NCBI GenBank assembly: GCA_937927565.1
Contig: CALBDV010000620.1
Span: 1 to 5,489, forward strand
DNA: 5,489 nucleotides
Direction of reading: 5' to 3'
Source: an uncultured Holophagales bacterium
Lineage (GTDB): Bacteria > Acidobacteriota > Thermoanaerobaculia > UBA5066
Shown: positions 1 to 5,489 of the stretch, piece after piece
How positions within the stretch are numbered: the stretch's first letter is position 1
Layout: each line of letters begins with the position of its first letter
Position numbers and translations under genes: made by a program
The notes under the pieces: generated by a model
Databases searched by the model: none
What the model was told of the DNA's origin: nothing
The model's input: the letters and a program-made list of their open reading frames with translations, nothing else

Positions 1-419
1 CGGAGAGCCTGGCTCGGGCGAAGGGGCTCGCAGCGTCCGGAGCGGCATCGCCCGAGGTCCTCCTCTGGTCCGCAATCCTCGCGGTGTCGCGCGACCCGAA
101 AGGCGCCGACGCCCGCGCACTCTACGGAGACGCCCTCGGCGCATCCGGGTACCGCGTCGAGCGCGGCGCCGCGCGGCCCCGCACGGCCGACCTCGAGGCA
201 CGGCTCCGGCTGGAGCCGGACGACCCGGCGCTCCTCCTCCAGGCCGCCAAGGCCGCGAAGGTCGATCGGGACTTCCTGCGCCTGATGCGCTGGTTCCACC
301 GGCTCCGGCGGATGCCGATCGACGATCCGTACGTCCTCGGACAGGTGACGGCGCTCGTCGCCCGCCCGGCTGCAGGAGCCCGGGGCTCGGCGGAGACCCG
401 CGCCGTTCCGAGGGCCTGA
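1..419 (+). CDS. C-terminal part of a TPR-like helical repeat protein (5' end outside window)
   Basis: The reading frame is open from the left edge (codons begin at base 3) to a TGA at 417-419, so only the last 138 residues are visible. A GTG at 84 could be read as a start, but the frame continues upstream with the same protein-like composition, so it is probably internal. The visible part is rich in Ala, Leu and Arg and reads as amphipathic helix pairs, for example 'ARALYGDALGASG' and 'DDPALLLQAAKAAK', with 'P-x-D/ALLL' spacing typical of tetratricopeptide (TPR) repeats. The last 20 or so residues are Ala/Arg/Gly-rich and probably disordered. TPR proteins are usually protein-binding scaffolds; no enzyme motif is visible. 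The stop lies 5 bp before the next start, so the two genes are probably cotranscribed. The TPR assignment rests on pattern only and the function is unknown. Confidence 0.6.
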   Translation, partial: ESLARAKGLAASGAASPEVLLWSAILAVSRDPKGADARALYGDALGASGYRVERGAARPRTADLEARLRLEPDDPALLLQAAKAAKVDRDFLRLMRWFHRLRRMPIDDPYVLGQVTALVARPAAGARGSAETRAVPRA

Positions 420-424
420 CGCCC

Positions 425-1810
425 GTGACCGTCCGTTTCGCCGCCTCCTGTCCGGCGTGCGGCGCGCCGATCGGCCTCGAGGCCTCCGCCACGGCCGTCC
501 GCTGCGACCGCTGCGAGAGCACGCACCTCGTCCTCCGTGGCGCCGGAACGACCGTCGCCGAGATCGCGAGCCGGACCTCGGAGGAGGAGGCGTGTGCGCT
601 CGCCCGCGCCGCCCTCGGCGACGAGATGCGCCGCCGCGGACGGAACGGGCTCGACCCGGTGGTGGACTCGGTGCGGGCCTTCATGGCGCCCGTCCGGGTC
701 CTCGTCGCGAGGGTTCACGAAGCCGCCGTCGTCCGCGGCGCCGACGGCAACCCGGTCGCCAGTGTCACCGCCCGGCGCGCCGAGGTGGCGCGGACGGCGC
801 TCCGGGATTCCCTGGGCCTGCCCTCGGCGCCCCCGATCGCCGAGGTCGATGCCCGGGCCCTCTCCGTCGTCTCGCGCCGTACGGTGCTGGCCCCACCGTT
901 CGAAGCCGGAGAGACCGGCTGGGCAGCCGACGGGAAGCACCTCGCGGCGGCGCACTCCGTCGTCGCGCCGCCGCTCGCCCGTCGCGCGGTTGCGTTTCCG
1001 CTCGCCCGGGTTCTCGTCCTCCGCCCGTGCCGCCTCGTCTCGGTGTCTTCGGGCCGCTCGAGCGCCGGCGTCGTCGTCGACGACGCCGCGCGCCAGGCCA
1101 CCGCGCTCCTCTCGCGAGCCGCCCTCGAGGCTCTCCTGCCGGAGCTCGCCGATCGGGACCTGCCCGTCGCGCCGTCGCCCGCCCTCAGGGCCATGCGCTG
1201 CCCCGAGTGCGCGTCCCCCTTTCCCCTCGATCGCGAGGGCCAGCTCCGGATCTGCCCGGCCTGCCGCCGTGGCTGGCTCGTCTCCGGCCGGCGCCTCCTT
1301 CGAGTCCCGTATGAGGCCGAGCTTCCTCCGGCCGCCCGAGGCCGCGTCCTCGTTCCGGCGTGGAGGTTCTCGTTCGTCCTCGAGGACCCGCGCGACGGCC
1401 GCGAGCTCGCCTCCGTGGCGGCGGTCCGTTCCCGCTGCGGCGAGGCGGGCCCGACCGGGGTGGACGAGGTGGCGCCTCTCGACGTCGCAGCGTTCCTCCC
1501 CGCGGACCGAAGACGCGAGAGGAGCGGCACGCAGGCCCTGCCCTCGCTCCCCGCCGCGGCCCTCCCGCTCCAAGAAGGCCCAGCACGCACGGAGTCCGGC
1601 TTCCCCGAGCCCCGGGTCGTCGGGGCCCTCGGCCCCGTCGAGGCGGCCGCCCTCGTCCGGCACGTCCTGCTCGGGGCCCTGCGTCCGGAGACCGTTGCGC
1701 GTGCCGCCGCGGGCCGGCTGATGGCGCTCCTCTTCGACGCACCCCTCCGGCTCGGGCCGCCGCGCCTCGTCCTTCGGTCCCTTCGCCGGGCCGAGGTCGA
1801 CGCGGCCTGA
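425..1810 (+). CDS. Hypothetical protein with two C4 zinc ribbons
   Basis: I do not recognise a named family for this 461-residue protein. It starts at GTG 425, 5 bp after the upstream stop, with a weak purine-rich GAGGG about 10 nt before it. This start is preferred because it keeps the N-terminal zinc ribbon; the next in-frame ATG (626) would remove it. Two zinc-ribbon modules are visible: C9-x2-C12-x14-C27-x2-C30 and C259-x2-C262-x14-C277-x2-C280. Each is followed by a strand-rich segment containing 'RVLV' and later 'DG...ASV' (residues 91-117 and 307-335), suggesting an internal duplication. There is no signal peptide or clear membrane helix, so a cytoplasmic location is likely. The C-terminal 60 residues are Leu/Ala/Arg-rich and helical. 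Zinc ribbons can mediate nucleic-acid or protein contacts, but nothing here shows a substrate. The long antisense ORF across this gene is a GC-bias shadow. Confidence 0.8.
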   Translation: MTVRFAASCPACGAPIGLEASATAVRCDRCESTHLVLRGAGTTVAEIASRTSEEEACALARAALGDEMRRRGRNGLDPVVDSVRAFMAPVRVLVARVHEAAVVRGADGNPVASVTARRAEVARTALRDSLGLPSAPPIAEVDARALSVVSRRTVLAPPFEAGETGWAADGKHLAAAHSVVAPPLARRAVAFPLARVLVLRPCRLVSVSSGRSSAGVVVDDAARQATALLSRAALEALLPELADRDLPVAPSPALRAMRCPECASPFPLDREGQLRICPACRRGWLVSGRRLLRVPYEAELPPAARGRVLVPAWRFSFVLEDPRDGRELASVAAVRSRCGEAGPTGVDEVAPLDVAAFLPADRRRERSGTQALPSLPAAALPLQEGPARTESGFPEPRVVGALGPVEAAALVRHVLLGALRPETVARAAAGRLMALLFDAPLRLGPPRLVLRSLRRAEVDAA

Positions 1811-1839
1811 TCCGGCTCCGGAGCATCACGAAGCCGGAC

Positions 1840-1845
1840 TACACT
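1840..1845 (+). promoter_or_regulatory. Candidate -10 element of a leaderless mgtE promoter
   Basis: TACACT matches the TANNNT pattern of a sigma-70-type -10 box and ends 8 nt before the mgtE GTG start. A transcript starting the usual 6-9 nt downstream would begin at or next to the start codon, giving a leaderless mRNA. This agrees with the absence of a Shine-Dalgarno sequence in the 43-bp gap. No good -35 hexamer is seen, so the call is tentative; readthrough from the zinc-ribbon gene is the alternative. Confidence 0.35.
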
Positions 1846-1853
1846 CGCCCGGC

Positions 1854-3224
1854 GTGAGAATCGGAGAGCTCCTCGGCCCCGACGTCCTCGAGATCGTCCG
1901 CGACGACCCGGCGGCGCTGCGCGAGGGACTGCTCGAGTTCCACCCGGCCGACGTCGCCGACCTTCTCGCGGCGATTCCGAGAGAAGACCGCATTCCCGTG
2001 CTGGAGCAGCTCCACGAGGACCAGCTCGGCGGGGTCCTCTCCTATCTCGGGGGCGGCGTCCTCCGGATGGCGCTCACGCGCCTCCCGCCGTCCAAGATCG
2101 CCCAGGCTCTCGACTCGCTCGAGCCGGACGACTCGGCCCGGCTCCTCTCCTTCCTCCCGGAGGAGCGACGCCTTCCGGTGCTGAACCGGATGTCGGCGAA
2201 GGACGCCGCGGCCGCGCGCGGCCTCCTCGCCTGGGAGCCCGGCACCGCGGGCCGCCTCATGACCGACCGGTTCGTGAAGGTCGGCCCCGACTGGACGGTC
2301 GCCGAGACGATGGCGCACCTGCGCAAGATCGACCCCGAGGTCGCCACCGTCGCCGACCTCTACGCCGTGAGCGAGAAGGGGCGTCTCGTCGGCGTCATGT
2401 CGCTTCGCAAGCTCCTCCCCGCCGAGCCCGAGAGGAAGGTCTGGGAGCTGATGACGCACGACGTCATCTCGGTCTCGCCCACGACCCCGCAGGAAGAGGT
2501 GGCCCGCCTCGTCTCCAAGTACGGCTTCAACGCGATGCCGGTCATCAGCGAGGACGGGAAGGCGCTCGGCGTGGTGACGGTGGACGACGTCGTCGACGTC
2601 CTCGTCGCCCGCGAGACCGAGGCGGCGCTCGCGATGGGCGCGGTCGCCGCGCCGAGCGACCCGGACGAGAAGCACGAGTTCGACTACTTCGGCGCCCCGC
2701 TCACCCGCGTCGTGAGGAGCCGGCTCGGCTGGCTCCTCCTTCTCTTCATCGGCGGGACGCTGACCGGAACGGTGCTGAAGCACTTCGAGGGAGAGCTGTC
2801 GAAGGTCGTCGCCCTCTCCTTCTTCATTCCGCTCATCATCGGCACGGGGGGGAACGCCGGGAGCCAGACCGTCTCCACGATCATCCGCGCGATGGCGCTC
2901 AAGCAGGTGCACGTGAAGGACGTTCTCCGCGTCGCCGCCCGGGAGATGAGCTCGGGGCTGATCCTCGGAGGGATCCTCTGCGCCGTTGCCGTCGCGCGGG
3001 TCTCGCTCTGGGGCGTCGGCCCGAGCCTCGCGCTCACGGTGGGGCTGACCGTCCTGGCCGTCTGCATCTGGGCGAACGCGATGGGCGCCCTCGTGCCGCT
3101 GCTGGCCGAGAAGTTCCACTTCGACCCGACCGTCGCCTCGGCCCCCCTCATCGCGACCCTCGTCGACGCGACGGGCCTCGCGATCTACATGGCCATCGCC
3201 AAGGCGGTCCTGAAGGAGATCTGA
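1854..3224 (+). CDS. mgtE: Magnesium transporter MgtE
   Basis: This is a full-length, 456-residue MgtE, a homodimeric inner-membrane Mg2+ channel gated by intracellular Mg2+. The domain order is complete: an N-terminal superhelical domain (about 5-132, with the typical 'FHPADVADLLAAI'), two CBS domains (about 136-195 and 200-260), a connecting plug helix, then a five-helix membrane domain (about 290-453). Family signatures are intact: 'GTGGNAGSQT' at 330-339, 'NAMGALVPL' from 408, 'DPTVASAPL' from 424, and 'LVDATGLAIY' from 436. Asp438 in that last motif corresponds to the pore Mg2+-binding aspartate of Thermus MgtE. The acidic N and CBS domains are where the family senses cytosolic Mg2+ and closes the pore. 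The GTG start gives the normal N-terminus and has no Shine-Dalgarno. The 43-bp gap is too short for an M-box or other Mg2+ riboswitch, so feedback is probably at the protein level only. Confidence 0.96.
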   Translation: MRIGELLGPDVLEIVRDDPAALREGLLEFHPADVADLLAAIPREDRIPVLEQLHEDQLGGVLSYLGGGVLRMALTRLPPSKIAQALDSLEPDDSARLLSFLPEERRLPVLNRMSAKDAAAARGLLAWEPGTAGRLMTDRFVKVGPDWTVAETMAHLRKIDPEVATVADLYAVSEKGRLVGVMSLRKLLPAEPERKVWELMTHDVISVSPTTPQEEVARLVSKYGFNAMPVISEDGKALGVVTVDDVVDVLVARETEAALAMGAVAAPSDPDEKHEFDYFGAPLTRVVRSRLGWLLLLFIGGTLTGTVLKHFEGELSKVVALSFFIPLIIGTGGNAGSQTVSTIIRAMALKQVHVKDVLRVAAREMSSGLILGGILCAVAVARVSLWGVGPSLALTVGLTVLAVCIWANAMGALVPLLAEKFHFDPTVASAPLIATLVDATGLAIYMAIAKAVLKEI

Positions 3225-3243
3225 AGCCTCCCCGAACGCACGA

Positions 3244-3268
3244 CCGCCGCCGGGGAGACCGGCGGCGG
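3244..3268. terminator. Perfect GC hairpin between convergent genes
   Basis: The arms CCGCCGCCGG (3244-3253) and CCGGCGGCGG (3259-3268) pair over 10 bp without mismatch around a 5-nt GGAGA loop. The hairpin starts 19 bp after the mgtE stop and ends 29 bp before the stop of the convergent secreted-protein gene, so it could serve both. Neither side has a U-tract, so it is not a textbook intrinsic terminator. It could be a non-canonical terminator or a 3'-end stabilising stem. The rest of the 73-bp gap shows nothing else. Confidence 0.55.
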
Positions 3269-3297
3269 CACGGACCGGAGAGGGATCGGGAACGGCG

Positions 3298-4089
3298 CTA
3301 CTTCTTGCCGCCCTTCTTCATCATCTCTTCCATCATCTTCCGCTGCTCGGGGGTCATGTTCTTCATGGCGTCTTCCATCTGCTTCTGCTGCTCGGGAGAC
3401 ATCATGGTTCCCATCATGCTCGTCTCCTTGTAGCCCGCCGGAACCTCGAACGTCGAGGCTGGCAAGGAGCGCTTCTCGGCCTTCACGAGCTCCCAGGTCA
3501 TCGTCGCCTCGGCCTTCCCCTTCTCGCGCATGATCATTCGGATCGGCATTCCCTCGAGACCGTTGGCCTTCAGCGCGGTCTCGAGACCCTGCCCCCCCGC
3601 TCCGCGCCGGCCCGAGCTGAACATCGAGGCGGGCCCGAGGATCTCCTTCGAGATGCAGACCTCGTTCTCCGACGTCTCGCCTTCCTGGGCCACGAGGGCC
3701 TTCTGGCACGCGAACCCGGCGACGCTGTCTGCGCCGAGCCGCTTCACCGTCCACTTCTTCTCCTGCTCCGACTTGGGGAGGCTCTTCTGCATCTCCTTCA
3801 CGTCGATCCGCGCGTAGCTCTTCTGCGCGTCGTTGATCATGTAGGAGATGTCGGGCTCGGCCGTACGAGTCAGCATGACCATCTTCATGCCGCCGCCCTG
3901 CGCCTGCTGGAGCTGGGCGTTCGTCATCTCGATCTGCATGCGCGCGCCCGCCTTGCCGACGAGCGCCTTCGACGAACCGTTGACGTCCTTGCCGCTGATC
4001 TTCATGTCGAGGACGCCTTCCCACTGCGCGGCGGCCGAGAGCGGGAGGACGAGGAGAACGGCGAGGGAAAACCGGTGGAAGCTCTTCAC
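3298..4089 (-). CDS. Secreted DUF4412-like protein with Met-rich C-terminal tail
   Basis: The gene encodes 263 residues starting at GTG 4089. This start is fixed by a strong AAAGGAG Shine-Dalgarno 6 nt upstream and by the signal peptide that follows directly; the same frame stays open to 4806, but that extension lies over the methyltransferase gene and is spurious. Residues 1-21 form a Sec signal peptide (KSFHRF, then a Leu/Val/Ala core, cleavage likely after AAA at 21). The mature part has the layout I associate with DUF4412: an early 'MKISGKD' strand, 'SYMINDAQKSYARID' (82-96), 'VAGFACQKALV' (123-133), 'NEVCISKEI' (142-150), and a late 'STFEVPAGYKE'. Two cysteines (C128, C145) are the only ones in the mature protein and could form a disulfide. 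Residues 225-259 are unusually Met-rich and include two 15-residue repeats. The location should be periplasmic or outer surface; the function is unknown. The family assignment is from memory of motif layout. Confidence 0.75.
   Translation of the reverse strand: MKSFHRFSLAVLLVLPLSAAAQWEGVLDMKISGKDVNGSSKALVGKAGARMQIEMTNAQLQQAQGGGMKMVMLTRTAEPDISYMINDAQKSYARIDVKEMQKSLPKSEQEKKWTVKRLGADSVAGFACQKALVAQEGETSENEVCISKEILGPASMFSSGRRGAGGQGLETALKANGLEGMPIRMIMREKGKAEATMTWELVKAEKRSLPASTFEVPAGYKETSMMGTMMSPEQQKQMEDAMKNMTPEQRKMMEEMMKKGGKK
3313..3402 (-). repeat. Tandem 45-bp duplication coding for a Met/Glu/Gln-rich tail
   Basis: Two adjacent 45-bp units (3402-3358 and 3357-3313 on the minus strand) encode MSPEQQKQMEDAMKN and MTPEQRKMMEEMMKK, residues 230-244 and 245-259 of the secreted protein. 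The best-conserved 27-bp block (3331-3357 against 3376-3402) agrees at 22 positions by eye. Each unit would form a short amphipathic helix capped by S/T-P-E-Q. Confidence 0.7.
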
Positions 4090-4095
4090 GGGAAT

Positions 4096-4102
4096 CTCCT
4101 TT
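4096..4102 (-). promoter_or_regulatory. Strong Shine-Dalgarno that fixes the start of the secreted protein
   Basis: AAAGGAG lies 6 nt before GTG 4089 on the minus strand. It is the only strong ribosome binding site in the window and decides the start over the spurious long upstream extension. It also shows that this genome does use Shine-Dalgarno initiation, in contrast to the neighbouring mgtE and methyltransferase genes, which have none. Confidence 0.8.
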
Positions 4103-4138
4103 CGCGGGTGCGAGGGTGTGCGGTCGAAGCGGGGCGGA

Positions 4139-4144
4139 AGTCTA
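4139..4144 (-). promoter_or_regulatory. Candidate -10 element for the secreted-protein gene
   Basis: TAGACT, read on the minus strand, fits the TANNNT -10 pattern and would give a leader of roughly 40-45 nt containing the AAAGGAG site. No recognisable -35 box lies 16-18 bp upstream. It sits in the 147-bp divergent gap (4090-4236) shared with the methyltransferase. A short CACGTG palindrome at 4164-4169 lies just upstream of it and could be an operator, though this is weak evidence. Confidence 0.3.
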
Positions 4145-4224
4145 CTCCCCGGACCGCGGGAGACACGTGACCCCCGGCACCATCCGGAAGGGCCGGGGCG
4201 CCCCTCAACGAGGACCCGTTCGCG

Positions 4225-4230
4225 CAGAAT
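4225..4230 (+). promoter_or_regulatory. Candidate -10 element of a leaderless methyltransferase promoter
   Basis: CAGAAT, one base from TAGAAT, ends 6 nt before the ATG at 4237. Transcription would start at or next to the start codon. The only purine-rich stretch upstream, GAGGA at 4210-4214, is 22 nt from the ATG, too far to act as a Shine-Dalgarno. No clear -35 box is seen. The arrangement resembles that in front of mgtE. Confidence 0.3.
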
Positions 4231-4236
4231 GCACGC

Positions 4237-4857
4237 ATGCCCAGCCGCGCCCCGGAAGATCGGAAGACCTACGACGCCTCCTACTACGACCGCTGGTACC
4301 ACGACCCGAGAACCCGAGTCACCGCACGGATGCTCGTCCGCCGGAAGGCGGCGCTCGCCGTGGCGGCGACGGAGCAACTCCTCGAGCACCCCGTCCGCAA
4401 CGTCCTGGACGTCGGCTGCGGCGAGGCTCCCTGGCGCGGTGCTCTCCGTCAACTGAGGCCTCGCCTTCACTACACCGGCGTCGACCCGAGCGCGTGGGTG
4501 GCAAAACGGTGGGGAGAGAGCCGGGGCATCCTCCACGGCGACCTCTCCGACCTCGAGGGCATCCCGCTGCGAGGGCCGTTCGACCTCGTCGTCTGCTCCG
4601 ACGTCCTCCACTACGTTACCGATGCCGAGGTGCGCCGGGGCGTCGCCGCGATGGCCGGCCTCGCCCGGGGCCTGCTCTGGCTCGAGGCGTTCACGTCGGA
4701 GGACGACTTCGAGGGGGACGTGGAGGGCTTCCGGCCGCGCCCGGCCCGCTGGTACCGCGCCGCGTTCCGTCGGGCAGGCCTCGTTCCGCTCGGGCTCTGG
4801 CTCCACGCCTCCCCTGCCATCGCGCCCCGCGTCGCGGCGTTGGAACGGGGAGGCTGA
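4237..4857 (+). CDS. Class I SAM-dependent methyltransferase, substrate unknown
   Basis: This is a 206-residue Rossmann-fold methyltransferase. Motif I is 'VLDVGCGEAPW' (56-66), the SAM glycine loop. Asp83 in 'TGVDPS' is at the end of strand 2, where the family binds the ribose hydroxyls. 'HGDLSDL' (100-106) is the adenine-contacting region, and 'FDLVVCSDVLHYV' (115-127) is motif IV followed by the usual helix. The N-terminal 'YDASYYDRWYHDP' (12-24) is a Tyr-rich helix seen ahead of the fold in many small bacterial methyltransferases. The C-terminal part (about 150-200) is Arg-rich and shorter than in lipid or quinone methyltransferases; no substrate domain is recognisable, so small molecule or protein targets are both possible. 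ATG 4237 is the only good start and keeps the Tyr-rich segment. The gene stands alone: divergent from the secreted-protein gene and convergent with the PdxA-family gene, with no spacer between the stop codons. Confidence 0.88.
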   Translation: MPSRAPEDRKTYDASYYDRWYHDPRTRVTARMLVRRKAALAVAATEQLLEHPVRNVLDVGCGEAPWRGALRQLRPRLHYTGVDPSAWVAKRWGESRGILHGDLSDLEGIPLRGPFDLVVCSDVLHYVTDAEVRRGVAAMAGLARGLLWLEAFTSEDDFEGDVEGFRPRPARWYRAAFRRAGLVPLGLWLHASPAIAPRVAALERGG

Positions 4858-5489
4858 TCAGGCCGGCCGCGGCCTCACCGCGAACGCGTAGCGCGCGGCC
4901 GCCCGAACCGCCTCGACCATGCTCACCTCGCTCGCGCGGCCGGTCCCGGCGATGTCGAAGGCCGTGCCGTGGTCGACCGAGGTCCGGAGGAACGGCAGCC
5001 CGCACGTGATCGAGACCGTCCGCTCGAAGTCGTACATCTTCGCGGCGATGTGGCCCTGGTCGTGGTAGAGCGAGAGGACGGCGTCGAAGCGCCCTTGGGC
5101 CGCGTGCCAGAAGACCGAGTCGGCCGGAAGCGGCCCGTACGCGTCGATCCCCTCCGCGCGCGCCGCCGACACCGCCGGCACGAGCTCGCGCTCTTCCTCG
5201 TCGCCGAAGAGGCCGTGCTCGCCGCCGTGGGGATTGAGCGCGGCGACGGCGAGCCGCGGCGCCGGGACGCCGAGAGTCCTCATGGCCGCGGCGGCACGCC
5301 TGAGGACGTCGAGCGTCCGCGCCGCCGTGATGCGACGGACCGCCTCGGCGAGCGAGAGGTGGCGGGAGAGGAAGAAGACCCGGAGGCCCTTCACCTCGAA
5401 CAGGGTGAGCGGATCGGGTGTCGAGGTCCGCTCTCCGAAGATCTCGGTGTGGCCGATCTGGGAGACGCCGGCGGCGCGGAAGGCCTCCT
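4858..5489 (-). CDS. pdxA: PdxA-family 4-phosphate dehydrogenase, PdxA2-like (5' end outside window)
   Basis: The last 209 residues of a protein normally about 330 long are visible; the frame runs off the right edge, so the GTG at 5394 is internal, not a start. PdxA oxidises 4-phosphohydroxy-L-threonine with NAD+ and decarboxylates the product in pyridoxal-phosphate synthesis. All three metal-ligand histidines of the family are present in the visible part: H13 in 'GHTE', H142 in 'YHDQGH' and H173 in 'TSVDHGTAFDIAG'. 'LNPHGGEHGLFGDEE' (84-98), 'GPLPADSVF' (118-126) and K150 are also typical. Several stretches ('FEVKGLRVFFLSRHLSL' at 30-46, 'MYDFERTVSIT' at 151-161) recall the PdxA2 branch, some members of which act on D-threonate or D-erythronate 4-phosphate in sugar-acid breakdown. 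The family is certain; which substrate is used is not. The stop abuts the methyltransferase stop. Confidence 0.93.
   Translation of the reverse strand, partial: EAFRAAGVSQIGHTEIFGERTSTPDPLTLFEVKGLRVFFLSRHLSLAEAVRRITAARTLDVLRRAAAAMRTLGVPAPRLAVAALNPHGGEHGLFGDEEERELVPAVSAARAEGIDAYGPLPADSVFWHAAQGRFDAVLSLYHDQGHIAAKMYDFERTVSITCGLPFLRTSVDHGTAFDIAGTGRASEVSMVEAVRAAARYAFAVRPRPA

Noticed and set aside
1066..1088. 11-bp perfect inverted repeat around a single T inside the zinc-ribbon gene
   Set aside because: It arises from preferred GGC-GTC-GTC-GTC-GAC-GAC-GCC codons (GVVVDDA); a by-product of codon bias, not a convincing regulatory site.
122..1663. 513-residue minus-strand ORF antisense to the zinc-ribbon gene
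   Set aside because: Low-complexity Arg/Gly/Glu/Ala protein with no motifs; it lies opposite a gene with intact cysteine motifs and is explained by GC-rich third positions removing stops.
1811..1853. Possible Mg2+ riboswitch (M-box or ykkC-like) ahead of mgtE
   Set aside because: Only 43 bp separate the genes, far too short for a known Mg2+ riboswitch, and no stem-loop with a terminator is visible.
1839..3119. 426-residue minus-strand ORF antisense to mgtE
   Set aside because: Asp/Glu/Arg/His-rich shadow of the MgtE codons with no recognisable domain.
4090..4806. N-terminal extension of the secreted-protein frame to 502 residues
   Set aside because: It overlies the methyltransferase gene, has no domain, and would bury the signal peptide; the AAAGGAG-GTG at 4089 is the clear start.
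5300..5394. GTG at 5394 as the start of the PdxA-family gene
   Set aside because: The frame continues to the right edge with conserved family sequence, including the metal-ligand 'GHTE'; the true start is outside the window.
1..5489. A defence, mobile or CRISPR system spanning the window
   Set aside because: No nuclease, transposase, recombinase, direct-repeat array or att-like site was found; genes are housekeeping or orphan with uniform composition.

Overview
The window is a GC-rich, gene-dense bacterial chromosome segment. It has GTG starts, strong GTC/GAC/CTC codon bias, very short intergenic gaps and many long spurious antisense ORFs. The gene content (MgtE, PdxA-family enzyme, a secreted protein resembling DUF4412, an orphan double zinc-ribbon protein) fits a high-GC Acidobacteriota-like or similar environmental lineage. 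That placement is inference from composition and gene style; no rRNA or marker gene is present to settle it.

Layout, left to right. (1) Plus strand, 1-419: the C-terminal end of a helical, TPR-like protein that starts outside the window. (2) Plus strand, 425-1810: a 461-residue protein of unknown function, probably in the same operon, with two four-cysteine zinc ribbons of identical spacing. (3) Plus strand, 1854-3224: a complete MgtE magnesium channel/transporter, possibly with its own leaderless promoter. (4) A 73-bp convergent gap holding a perfect 10-bp GC hairpin. (5) Minus strand, 4089-3298: a secreted DUF4412-like protein with a signal peptide and a methionine-rich duplicated tail. (6) A 147-bp divergent promoter region. 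(7) Plus strand, 4237-4857: a small class I SAM-dependent methyltransferase. (8) Minus strand, 4858 to the right edge: the C-terminal two thirds of a PdxA-family dehydrogenase, whose stop codon abuts the methyltransferase stop.

The genes look like ordinary housekeeping and accessory functions, not one pathway. The only likely cotranscribed pair is the TPR-like gene with the zinc-ribbon gene, 5 bp apart. I see no mobile element, CRISPR array, tRNA or rRNA, and no convincing new multi-gene system. The points most worth a second look are the internally duplicated zinc-ribbon protein, the Met-rich tandem tail of the secreted protein, the possible leaderless starts, and the PdxA2-like character of the last gene.
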